Shown in pieces: positions 51,825 through 58,835 of a DNA stretch of 58,835 nucleotides. Both the position numbers and the translations under genes were made by a program. Under the pieces are notes generated by a model. It did not search any database. It saw only the letters and a list, made by a program, of their open reading frames with translations, and was not told the DNA's origin. Location: contig DJHK01000023.1 of NCBI GenBank assembly GCA_002433065.1, forward strand, positions 50,308-109,142, in the 5' to 3' direction. Position 1 is the first letter of the stretch. The number at the start of each line of letters is the position of its first letter. The stretch is from Chloroflexi bacterium UBA6622. Lineage in GTDB: Bacteria > Chloroflexota > UBA11872.

Positions 51825-52958
51825 GTGCGAATTGGTCGAATTGAACTAACCAATTTTCGGAACTATCAACGTCTTGCTCTCGATCTTCCTGAAGGATTGA
51901 GCCTAGTGGTTGGGAGCAATGGCCAGGGCAAGACCAATCTCGTTGACGCGATTCACATCATGGCGACCGGAAGAAGCTTGCGTGCAGGTCCGGAGGCATC
52001 GTGGGTCCGGTTTGAAGCCTCGAGTACGGAGGGATTCGCCCGGCTGTATAGCTCGCTGGTTTCTGCTGATGGTCCAAGTGAGGTTGAAGTTGTCGTAGCT
52101 CGTACCCGCCCTGAAGATGGCGAATATTCTGGTGTTCGACGACGGGTTAGGATTGACGGGCTGCGAAGACGTGTGGCCGAACTTTCGGGCCAGTTACTTG
52201 CGGTTAGTTTTTCACCCATGGACTTGGAGTTTTGGACGGGATCTCCATCTGGACGTCGGCGGTGGCTTGATACGGCTGCTGCCCAACTGGACAGGGCGTA
52301 CATGGGAACTCTGGAAGATTACGAAGCGCTGCTAAGTCGGCGCAATGCGCTGTTGCGGCGTGTTCAGGCAGGGCAGTCATCGGCCGAGGAACTAGGATTT
52401 TGGGATGACCGTATTGCTGTGCCTGCAGTGGCCCTGGGTATGGCGCGTCAGCACTATTTGGAACGGATAGGGCCTGGTGTTGCCGAGGCTTTTGGAGCAA
52501 TGGGAGAAGCGCTGGCTTTTGAAATCGAATACCGACCGTCGTCGGACACGAACGACCCCGCGGGGTACGCGGCCATGCTTCTTGAGATTAGGGACGTTGA
52601 TGTGACACGAGGGACGTCCAGTACGGGCCCCCATCGTGACGATGTTGGAGGGCTTCTGGAAGGTCGTCCAATTGCGCACGTTGGGTCGCGAGGGCAATTG
52701 CGTGTTGCAGCTTTGTCGCTAAAGTTAGCGCAACATGATTTGGCCCGTTTAGATCGCGCCGAAGCTCCGGTTCTTTTGCTTGATGATATGGGTGCTGAGC
52801 TTGATCTTAATCATCGAAAACTTTTGATGGAGCGGATCCCACGAGATGCACAAGTACTTGCGACAGCCGCTGATCCGGGACTCTTTGGTGACTCGTCAGT
52901 CAGGCCTGTGGCTGGATTTCGTGTTAGTGACGGCGAGATATTTGAGCTCGATGGCTGA
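51825..52958 (+). CDS. recF: DNA replication and repair protein RecF
   Basis: This protein of about 377 residues is an SMC/ABC-type ATPase that loads RecA on gapped DNA through RecO and RecR. Walker A GSNGQGKTN, the signature-region VGSRGQLRVAALSLKLAQ, and Walker B PVLLLDDMGAELD are intact, as is SSTGPHRDD. GTG 51825 gives the standard RIGRIELTNFRNY start; an in-frame GTG 51813 adds four residues. The neighbouring dnaA, dnaN and gyrB genes often found with recF are not present; only dciA follows. Confidence 0.95.
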   Translation: MRIGRIELTNFRNYQRLALDLPEGLSLVVGSNGQGKTNLVDAIHIMATGRSLRAGPEASWVRFEASSTEGFARLYSSLVSADGPSEVEVVVARTRPEDGEYSGVRRRVRIDGLRRRVAELSGQLLAVSFSPMDLEFWTGSPSGRRRWLDTAAAQLDRAYMGTLEDYEALLSRRNALLRRVQAGQSSAEELGFWDDRIAVPAVALGMARQHYLERIGPGVAEAFGAMGEALAFEIEYRPSSDTNDPAGYAAMLLEIRDVDVTRGTSSTGPHRDDVGGLLEGRPIAHVGSRGQLRVAALSLKLAQHDLARLDRAEAPVLLLDDMGAELDLNHRKLLMERIPRDAQVLATAADPGLFGDSSVRPVAGFRVSDGEIFELDG

Positions 52959-53292
52959 TCGTCGTTCTGGATCGCCACAAAGTATTCGCGATCTTATTTC
53001 GCGGTTAAAGGAGCGTCCGGATATACGGCTAGGGATCCGACTTGCCGCGTCGGTGGACGCGGTTGAAGCAGTGCTACCTGAGGTGCTTGGCGCTGACCTT
53101 GCTGGACGCTGTCGTATCGGCTCGATTATTGGGACGGTTGTTACGATCGAATGCCGATCAAGTGCAGCCGCACAACGTGTGCAGTTTTCAGTTCCGGGTC
53201 TGCTGAAACGAGTTCGATTACTTTTGGATAACGAAGACGTTTCCGAATTTAGAGTCATAGTGGATATGGAAGGATGGTCGGATCTGGCGTAG
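52951..53292 (+). CDS. dciA: DciA-like (DUF721) helicase-loader protein
   Basis: This 113-residue protein matches DUF721/DciA in size and in its fold region (SIIGTVVTIECRSSAAAQRVQF). DciA recruits the replicative helicase in bacteria lacking DnaC. Its ATG overlaps the recF stop by eight bases, the usual recF-dciA pairing. The N-terminus SIRDLISRLKERPDIRLGIR is polar, as expected. The family is divergent, so the call leans on context. Confidence 0.78.
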   Translation: MADRRSGSPQSIRDLISRLKERPDIRLGIRLAASVDAVEAVLPEVLGADLAGRCRIGSIIGTVVTIECRSSAAAQRVQFSVPGLLKRVRLLLDNEDVSEFRVIVDMEGWSDLA

Positions 53293-53449
53293 CTTGAATT
53301 CGTTGACACCATTTAGGGCGAGGCGATTTGGTTCAGGATTTCAGTTTCATGGAACGTGGGAAAAGTGAACTCGGCGAGGGGGCGAGGTGGCCAGATTTTC
53401 ACGGCCTTACGATACACTCTCGCCAACCGCCGATTAGGGCCCGAAACTA

Positions 53450-54832
53450 ATGTTGCTTTCGAGATCTGTTGACATAATTGCTAGGCCGGATGTCCTTGTG
53501 GTGGGTGCGGGTTGCGCAGGGACGGTTGCAGCATTGGCAGCAGCTCGGGCTGGTGCGGATACGCTGGTTGTTGAACGAGGTGGATTTGCAGGTGGCTATA
53601 TCACAGGCGTGGTTGGGGCATCGCTTGACGGTTTTGTAGATCTTCGGTCGGGACTTCCAATTGTTGGGGGCCTTGCTTTTGACTTGGCTCGTGCGGCGGC
53701 GAAGACGGATGCCAAGGGTGATCTCGCATCGACACGATTTCGTTTTAATGCGGAGGTTGGTCAGTCCCAAAGCAATCTTGATCGTGCCACGATCCATTTC
53801 GACATTGAACGTTTCAAGCTTGAAGCTGATCGGTTGATGCAAGCGGCTGGTGCGCGCTTGCTTTACCACTCTGTTATAGCTGATGCCATTTGTGAGGGGG
53901 ATCGGGTCACTGGTGTAGTGGTCGCAAATAAGGCCGGCCTCAGCGTGGTACAACCCAAGGCCATTGTTGATGCGAGTGGCGATGCGGATGTGGCGGCTTT
54001 TGCAGGTGCTCCATATGAGCAGGATCTTGACGCGCAGCAGCCGATGAGCTTGCACTTCCGTGTCGCTGGATTTGAAGCGACACCAGAGGTTAGATCGCAG
54101 TGTGGCCAGGTGCTCGAGCAGGCTCGAGCAGATGGGCGGTTGCGTCTGTACGGCGGGCCATGGATGGCTCCGTTAAGCCCGGGTGAGTATTACTTTAATG
54201 CGACGAGATTTGCGGGCGACGGGGTAAATCCTGACGATCTCTCGGCGGCTGAGATTCAGGGTCGAGAAGATGCCCGATTAATGTTTGATCTTTTCAAAGA
54301 GCGAATCCCAGCGTTTAAGGACGCGTATTTTGTGACGACAGGTCCAGTTGTGGGCGTTCGCGAAACGCGTCGAATAGTCGGTGATCAGACCCTAAGCATT
54401 GACGACGTTCGAGGTTCCAATGCGTATGACGACGCTGTGTGCCTTGGTGGGTGGTGGCTCGATCGCCATCCGGTTGGGTCTTCTGGGTACCACGAGCATG
54501 TCATTACACGCCCGTATGACATTTCATACGGAACCCTTGTGCCTCAAGGCCTTTCTAACGTGTGGGTCGCTGGCCGATGTCATTCGGCTGACTCTGCGGC
54601 TCTCGCGTCAAGTCGGGTGACCCTTACATGCATGGGGATGGGCCAAGCCGCCGGGACTGCTGCAGCAAAATCAGTCCGTGAGAATCTTGGGAGTCGGGAA
54701 CTGGATATCCCGTCCTTGCAGGATGAGTTGGTAGCTGCCGGTGCGATTGTCGGAGCGCGTGCTGAGCAGGTTCGGGCTGTGGGTGATGCGATGACTTCCG
54801 ATCAAATGCCATCGGCGGCTGCGAGCCACTAA
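53450..54832 (+). CDS. FAD-dependent oxidoreductase
   Basis: This 460-residue flavoprotein has the FAD-binding motif VLVVGAGCAGTVAALAAARAG and an ERGGFAGGYITG segment, as in the FAD-dependent oxidoreductase family with unknown substrates (PF12831-type). The C-terminal region has VWVAGRCHSADSAALASSR, the second flavin contact. No membrane segment is present. Gfo/Idh and isomerase genes elsewhere in the window suggest sugar or polyol oxidation, but that is not established. Confidence 0.85.
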   Translation: MLLSRSVDIIARPDVLVVGAGCAGTVAALAAARAGADTLVVERGGFAGGYITGVVGASLDGFVDLRSGLPIVGGLAFDLARAAAKTDAKGDLASTRFRFNAEVGQSQSNLDRATIHFDIERFKLEADRLMQAAGARLLYHSVIADAICEGDRVTGVVVANKAGLSVVQPKAIVDASGDADVAAFAGAPYEQDLDAQQPMSLHFRVAGFEATPEVRSQCGQVLEQARADGRLRLYGGPWMAPLSPGEYYFNATRFAGDGVNPDDLSAAEIQGREDARLMFDLFKERIPAFKDAYFVTTGPVVGVRETRRIVGDQTLSIDDVRGSNAYDDAVCLGGWWLDRHPVGSSGYHEHVITRPYDISYGTLVPQGLSNVWVAGRCHSADSAALASSRVTLTCMGMGQAAGTAAAKSVRENLGSRELDIPSLQDELVAAGAIVGARAEQVRAVGDAMTSDQMPSAAASH

Positions 54833-54846
54833 AACCAGGGCGGATG

Positions 54847-54864
54847 AGCACCTGGAAGGGTGCT
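54847..54864. terminator. Possible bidirectional terminator hairpin
   Basis: AGCACC-TGGAAG-GGTGCT forms a perfect six-base-pair stem with a six-base loop between two convergent stop codons. No T-run follows on either strand, so it would be a weak intrinsic terminator or an mRNA end-stabiliser. Confidence 0.4.
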
Positions 54865-55730
54865 TAGGGCTTCCCGACAGGGGGACGGGGTCGTCCGGTG
54901 GCGTCGAGCATGTTGAGGACGGCATCTCGTGATTCTCTGAAAAGATCTAGGGGGTCGCGTCCCTCTCCGTATTTTGAGTTATGCAGGTGCGGTTCAAGGG
55001 CGAGGTCCTCCACGGTCGAACTGTCGGCGGCACTTACAATCTCAGTAAGTTGGCCGTCACCCTGGCCAACAGGAACGATGGTCTTTGTTTCTGCCACATA
55101 ATCTTTTAGGTGGAGCACCTGAACCCACGGTTCAACTTCCGGCCATACCTCGTCGAAGGCCCTAACGCCAGCGACGACACAGGCGTGTGCATCAAAGGCT
55201 AGGGCTACTCGTCCCGGTGCATAGTCAGCCAGAAGGTCACGTGTGGTAGGTCCATCGGATGCGTACATCCGATAGTTGTTTTCAAGAAGTGGGGTTACAC
55301 CGTTGCCTTGGCTCTCGATCGTTGTGACGAGAGCCTCAAACGCGTGGTGGATTTGGTCGCGATCGGTTTCAGCGGTTCCATTGTCCAGAGGGGCAAAGGA
55401 AAATATTCGTAGGTAGCGGGAATCCAGAATGTTTGCCGCCTGGATCGATCTGTCTAGTTGCTGGGCGACTATGTCAGGATCAGTGTCTACGGAGTATTTA
55501 GCGACGGGGGAGGTGACACAGTATCCGGTGATACCGTTGGTGTTGAGTCTCTGTCGAAGCTCTACCAGTTCGTCATCAGTTAAGGCGTTGATTGAGCGAG
55601 GTTTTTCCTCTTTCGAAAAGCTCAACGACGTGAGGTTGGCTCGAGCGACACCGAGCGAACGGAGGCCTGCGAGTTGTTCATCTATAGGTCCTGCAATTTC
55701 GCCGCACATTCCCGACATGCCCCAGCTCAT
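54864..55730 (-). CDS. Sugar phosphate isomerase/epimerase-like TIM barrel
   Basis: This 288-residue protein has the AP-endonuclease-2/xylose isomerase-like TIM-barrel fold. Metal-binding residues are visible in LENNYRM, AFDAHACV, HLKDYV and near LEPHLHNS. Relatives isomerise or epimerise sugars and inositols, including inosose dehydratases. It is convergent with the FAD oxidoreductase. With the Gfo/Idh-type genes in the window it may feed an inositol- or sugar-oxidation route. Confidence 0.82.
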   Translation of the reverse strand: MSWGMSGMCGEIAGPIDEQLAGLRSLGVARANLTSLSFSKEEKPRSINALTDDELVELRQRLNTNGITGYCVTSPVAKYSVDTDPDIVAQQLDRSIQAANILDSRYLRIFSFAPLDNGTAETDRDQIHHAFEALVTTIESQGNGVTPLLENNYRMYASDGPTTRDLLADYAPGRVALAFDAHACVVAGVRAFDEVWPEVEPWVQVLHLKDYVAETKTIVPVGQGDGQLTEIVSAADSSTVEDLALEPHLHNSKYGEGRDPLDLFRESRDAVLNMLDATGRPRPPVGKP

Positions 55731-55868
55731 CAGCCAAGTCCTTTGCTACTTCGCGATTCACGTGTGTGTAGTGTACGTGTCAGTGACCGAACCAGTTTAT
55801 TTGGCTGTCCAACCATGTGCTGAGACAGGTTGAGTCGGATGGGGTGGTCGGTGGTAGTGGCCTGCTTG

Positions 55869-57041
55869 CTAGGGGTTGTTTGTCACTGACTCGACGTCCG
55901 CAACATACATCTGGCGCGTGCCCTCGTGGGCTGAATCAATGCAGATTTGGGTTCCCGCGCGGTTCCACCGGGGGTGCAGGTCGACTCGTGTAGGGCCGTC
56001 AAGTTCCGGCGGTGCATAAAACGCTCCAATATCTATGCAGGACTCATCGGCGACCCTGACCAACTTGAGGGTTCGGAGTCGAGCTTGGTTAGGGTAAGTA
56101 TCAGTGACCAGCCAACGTCCGTCTGGAGAAAATGAGCAATGGCCGTCCTCGCGCAAGAGGTTGGGGGCAAACGGTCGGGCTGGGCGACCAGCGTCACTTA
56201 CTTGCCAAAAGGAATTTGGTGCAGCAGGTTCGCCACCCCAGACGAGAATCTCATCTTCGTTGCGCCAGTCGTAGTGTGAAACATGGCGGGCCGCCCACAC
56301 GATTCGTGGTGATGAGCCGTCGTGGCCAACGGTGAGGAGTCGTGTTTGGCGGGGGCCATGATCCGGTTGCCACCGGTGTAAGCATGCGATCCGAGTGCCG
56401 CTGGTGTTGATTTGGGCGTGATTCAACCAGTGCATGTGGCTTGCCATAGCGGGGTCAGGTTCGAGGCTCACCACCGCGGCGAGGGATAAGAGTAAGGTGG
56501 ATTCACCTGAGTCGAAATCGATTTTCCACAGACCGTCTTCGCCGGAAGATGGATGCGTGGCGTAAGGATCTGGCACCCCTTCGTAGCCATAGCCTGGTCG
56601 ATGCGAGGCGAGACGAGAGAAATTCAGACCTATGGCATAGCGACCTTCGGGATCTACGGCATAGAGCGCCCGGTCGAGTGTCGTTTCGTGGCGACGGTGC
56701 AGTTCTCGTACGACGCCTACGAATTGGTTGTTACGACGGTCGTTGTAGACCACCGTGTCTTGGCGGTTAGGAAGCCACTGCAGCATGGTCCCCTGTTGCC
56801 AACACCATGCGGTCGTGCTGGCAAATCTTTCGAAGCGAAATGACTCACTAGGGATGAGCACACCAAGATCAATCGCATCGCGTGGGGTTGGTTGCCGGTT
56901 GCGAAATGTTGCTCGCATCGTTAGCACTTTTTCGCCGGTGTTCGACCACGGCGTTTTGTCGTAATAGCCAAACCAATGTTCGCCGGGTGGTTGGGTGATT
57001 CTGGTGATTGATACGGATGGAGTCGACGGGCGTATAGACAT
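55869..57041 (-). CDS. Beta-propeller (WD40/TolB-like) protein
   Basis: This protein of about 390 residues has repeated beta-propeller-like stretches: HWFGYYDKTPWSNTGEKVL, HWLNHAQINTSGTRIACLHRW, HVSHYDWRNEDEILVWGG, GHCSFSPDGRWLVTDTYP and HPRWNRAGTQICIDSAHEG. The pattern is like the seven-bladed oligogalacturonate-lyase or TolB-type propellers, but I see no catalytic signature that allows a name. There is no export signal. Its neighbours are sugar-related genes, so a carbohydrate role is possible. Confidence 0.65.
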   Translation of the reverse strand: MSIRPSTPSVSITRITQPPGEHWFGYYDKTPWSNTGEKVLTMRATFRNRQPTPRDAIDLGVLIPSESFRFERFASTTAWCWQQGTMLQWLPNRQDTVVYNDRRNNQFVGVVRELHRRHETTLDRALYAVDPEGRYAIGLNFSRLASHRPGYGYEGVPDPYATHPSSGEDGLWKIDFDSGESTLLLSLAAVVSLEPDPAMASHMHWLNHAQINTSGTRIACLHRWQPDHGPRQTRLLTVGHDGSSPRIVWAARHVSHYDWRNEDEILVWGGEPAAPNSFWQVSDAGRPARPFAPNLLREDGHCSFSPDGRWLVTDTYPNQARLRTLKLVRVADESCIDIGAFYAPPELDGPTRVDLHPRWNRAGTQICIDSAHEGTRQMYVADVESVTNNP

Positions 57042-57250
57042 GCTTCAAGTGTACGGGTAGCCCACAGTCCCCGTCGCTGTGGTGTGGGCGCGCGCGGACC
57101 GACTATCGAAACTCCATGTAGTCAGCCCTCATGAAGTTTCCCACCGAGTATTCACTGTATTTCCCGATCGGGATCGGGTTTTTGACTCTGGTCGTCAGCT
57201 CGCGCATCATCCAGTTGTTTGGAGGAATCCTACTGGATTGGTGGATCGTT

Positions 57251-57409
57251 ATGTCATTGGTTAATCACAAGAGAAAACAAGTCTCACGATTAATTGCCAT
57301 CTCGTTGCTTTTGGTTCTCTCAGTCAGTCTTTTTGGGTGTGGTGGAGCCGAAGAGCAAAAGAAAAGCGGCCAGTTCAAAATGAACCAAAGTGAGTATTAT
57401 GGCGGGTGA
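57251..57409 (+). CDS. Tiny lipoprotein
   Basis: This protein of about 52 residues has a basic N-terminus (VNHKRKQVSR), a hydrophobic signal and a lipobox SLFGC, leaving a mature peptide of about 23 residues rich in charged and polar groups. ATG 57251 with GGTGG six bases upstream gives the cleanest signal; the frame is open further upstream to 57131 but without a good start. A 16-base duplication at its 3' end changes the stop. It precedes the dehydrogenase gene by 34 bases. Function unknown. Confidence 0.5.
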   Translation: MSLVNHKRKQVSRLIAISLLLVLSVSLFGCGGAEEQKKSGQFKMNQSEYYGG

Positions 57410-57421
57410 GTATTATGGCGG
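57390..57421 (+). repeat. 16-bp tandem duplication at the 3' end of the tiny lipoprotein gene
   Basis: GTGAGTATTATGGCGG occurs twice in tandem at 57390-57405 and 57406-57421 with no mismatch. Sixteen is not a multiple of three, so the second copy is read in another frame and puts a TGA at 57407-57409. Without it the frame would read on to TAA after GGN. Confidence 0.95.
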
Positions 57422-57443
57422 TAACTAACGACTAGGATTCATC

Positions 57444-58499
57444 ATGCACCGTATTGCCGTGATTGCCGGAGATGGAACCGGACCAGAAGTTACTGATGAA
57501 GCGCTAAAGGTGCTTGAGGCTGTTGGAGCTGCCGAAGGCTTCACGTACGAACTCACCAAGTTTGATTTTGGGGGTGAGCGGTATCTCAAGACCGGCGAAA
57601 CTTTGCCTGATGAAGCCCTTGAGGAGCTTCGGGGCTTTGACACGATTTTTCTTGGGGCCATCGGTCATCCTGACGTTCCGCCCGGAGTACTGGAGAAGGG
57701 GATTCTTCTCAAGGCTCGTTTTGGTCTCGATCAGTACATCAATCTCCGTCCCGTCAAGCTTTATCCCAACGTGGATACCCCTTTGAAAGATAAAGGGCCC
57801 GAGGAAATTGATTTTGTGGTGGTTCGGGAGAACACGGAAGGGATGTATACGGGCATGGGTGGTGTGCAGTACGCGGGCACCGATCATGAGGTCTCCACTC
57901 AAATTCATTGCACCACGTACCGGGGTGCCTCTCGGGCTGTTCGATACGCTTTTGATCTCACCCGCAAACGAAACTTGCGGAAGCAGCTTCATCTCGTGGC
58001 TAAGACGAATGTACTCACGAGTGTTGGGGGTACGTGGTGGCGCGCCTTCAATGAGATAGGTGACGCGGAATATTCGGATGTCACACGCGAATATGCACAC
58101 GTCGATGCGGCCTCAATGTGGTTCGTTAAGAATCCAGAGTGGTTTGACGTCATTGTTACCGAGAACTTGTTTGGTGACATCATCACCGATATCGGGGCGA
58201 TTATTTCTGGTGGTTTGGGAATATCCGCTGGTGGGAACATTAATCCCGAAGGCGTCTCAATGTTTGAGCCAATCGGCGGCTCAGCGCCCAAATACGAAGG
58301 GCAAGATGTCATCAACCCGCTGGCAGCCATAAATGCGATGCATATGCTGTTGGACCATCTTGGAGAGACGACCGCAGCAACTCGCGTGGAAGCGGCGATT
58401 GTTGGCGCGCTCAATAGCGGGCAGATCAAGTCGATGAGTGCGGGTCGTATGGGGATGGGGACCAAGGCGGTAGGTGATTTGGTGGCCTCCCTGGTCTAG
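57444..58499 (+). CDS. Isopropylmalate/isocitrate-type beta-decarboxylating dehydrogenase
   Basis: This 351-residue dehydrogenase belongs to the isocitrate/isopropylmalate/tartrate family. Substrate-site text is INLRPVKLYP and RENTEGMYTG; the metal aspartates lie in VTENLFGDIITDIGA; the coenzyme loop is in FEPIGGSAPKY. Classic LeuB has a RELxGGIYFG type motif here, whereas RENTEG is more like isocitrate, homoisocitrate or tartrate enzymes, so the substrate is left open. It may act in leucine synthesis in this lineage. It starts 34 bases after the tiny lipoprotein gene. Confidence 0.88.
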   Translation: MHRIAVIAGDGTGPEVTDEALKVLEAVGAAEGFTYELTKFDFGGERYLKTGETLPDEALEELRGFDTIFLGAIGHPDVPPGVLEKGILLKARFGLDQYINLRPVKLYPNVDTPLKDKGPEEIDFVVVRENTEGMYTGMGGVQYAGTDHEVSTQIHCTTYRGASRAVRYAFDLTRKRNLRKQLHLVAKTNVLTSVGGTWWRAFNEIGDAEYSDVTREYAHVDAASMWFVKNPEWFDVIVTENLFGDIITDIGAIISGGLGISAGGNINPEGVSMFEPIGGSAPKYEGQDVINPLAAINAMHMLLDHLGETTAATRVEAAIVGALNSGQIKSMSAGRMGMGTKAVGDLVASLV

Positions 58500-58689
58500 G
58501 ACTGGCGGCGAAATCCATGCCGGTAGGTCGCTGTGCGGGAAGGGTTAGTCTCTCAAGAAGCTCAACCTGTGGCTGCGATCCTGATTGTATGGTGCGTTTC
58601 CCTAGGCATCGTGCAACGCCATGTCTCCCACGCTACAGCAGCTATGGCTGCTAGCAGGGTTCCGGTAGTTCCATGCGTGTATATGGTGG

Positions 58690-58835
58690 ATGACGAACAA
58701 GCGCGGTATGCAGGTAATGGGTCTAAGCGAGTTCTCCGGAGCTGGTTTCACAGGGGGGATGTTTCGGCTCTTTCTGGATAGCCAAGGCGAATTGGCGGGC
58801 CATCGATGGCGATCGACGTGCAACGGCTCGCATGG
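58690..58835 (+). CDS. Possible start of a gene running off the window
   Basis: The terminal 336 bases after the dehydrogenase hold no clear complete gene. One frame from ATG 58690 with GGTGG directly upstream stays open to the edge (about 48 codons, beginning MTNKRGMQVMGLSEF). The product shows no recognised motif. It could be the start of a real gene or chance. Confidence 0.2.
   Translation, partial: MTNKRGMQVMGLSEFSGAGFTGGMFRLFLDSQGELAGHRWRSTCNGSH

Noticed and set aside
57131..57409. Longer form of the tiny lipoprotein starting at 57131
   Set aside because: The extension has no ribosome-binding site and would put a second hydrophobic stretch before a complete lipoprotein signal; the 57251 start is cleaner.
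1..58835. tRNA, rRNA, CRISPR arrays, transposases, integrases or prophage genes
   Set aside because: I looked for tRNA-like cloverleaf ends, regularly spaced repeats and mobile-element protein motifs and found none; gaps between genes are too short for most of these.

Overview
The window looks like a chromosomal segment of an aerobic, probably marine or free-living Chloroflexota bacterium, perhaps SAR202/Dehalococcoidia-like. The placement is an inference. It rests on an alternative complex III operon, a myo-inositol phosphate synthase/phosphatidylinositol operon, several Gfo/Idh/MocA oxidoreductases, a phytanoyl-CoA-type dioxygenase, a uroporphyrinogen-decarboxylase-like methyltransferase, RNase Y, DegV and a recF-dciA pair. 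I see no rRNA, tRNA, CRISPR array, integrase or insertion sequence. Genes are tightly packed and many junctions are TAATG, ATGA or TGATG overlaps.

Respiratory block (1-12,900, minus strand). One probable 12.6-kb operon runs from a small membrane protein through pentaheme ActA, a two-gene ActB (molybdopterin-fold ActB1 and four-cluster ActB2), two NrfD-like subunits (ActF-like, then ActC), ActD and lipoprotein cytochrome ActE. A CopD-like protein follows, then the cytochrome c maturation genes ccmE, a fused ccmA-ccmB, ccmC, a ccmD-like gene and ccmF (cut by the window edge). Assembly genes and their cytochrome substrates are therefore together. A CRP/FNR-type palindrome lies upstream. Thiol-redox partners (ResA-like thioredoxin, TAT-exported thioredoxin lipoprotein and CcdA) are at 28-30 kb.

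Middle (12,900-37,200). An aldehyde dehydrogenase is followed by a large lipoprotein with two copies of a HExxH...E metallopeptidase-like domain, then a desaturase and an MFS carrier. A cobalamin riboswitch with a probable intrinsic terminator precedes btuFCD, and an MMPL transporter plus a lipocalin-type lipoprotein follow. Next come an oxidoreductase with a cysteine-less A-type protein, the thioredoxins, peptide deformylase, molybdopterin genes (moaB-, moaD- and moaE-like), an ASKHA/2Fe-2S corrinoid-activating protein, a lone nuoB with PHP and flippase-like genes. B12 uptake, the corrinoid activator and the methyltransferase at 48 kb suggest corrinoid-dependent methyl-group chemistry.

Right part (37,300-58,835). 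A flavin-dependent halogenase is coupled to an unrecognised helical protein. An ArsR-led operon makes inositol lipids (ArsR, inositol-phosphate synthase, acyltransferase, PimA-like glycosyltransferase, phosphatidylinositol-phosphate synthase). RNase Y, the methyltransferase, a polysaccharide deacetylase, DegV, recF-dciA, an FAD oxidoreductase, a sugar isomerase, a beta-propeller protein, a tiny lipoprotein carrying a fresh 16-bp duplication, and a beta-decarboxylating dehydrogenase complete the window.

Features suited to follow-up are the CcmA-CcmB fusion, two apparent CTG start codons with ideal ribosome-binding sites, the tandem metallopeptidase lipoprotein, the halogenase pair, and a hairpin that would hide the start of the corrinoid activator.
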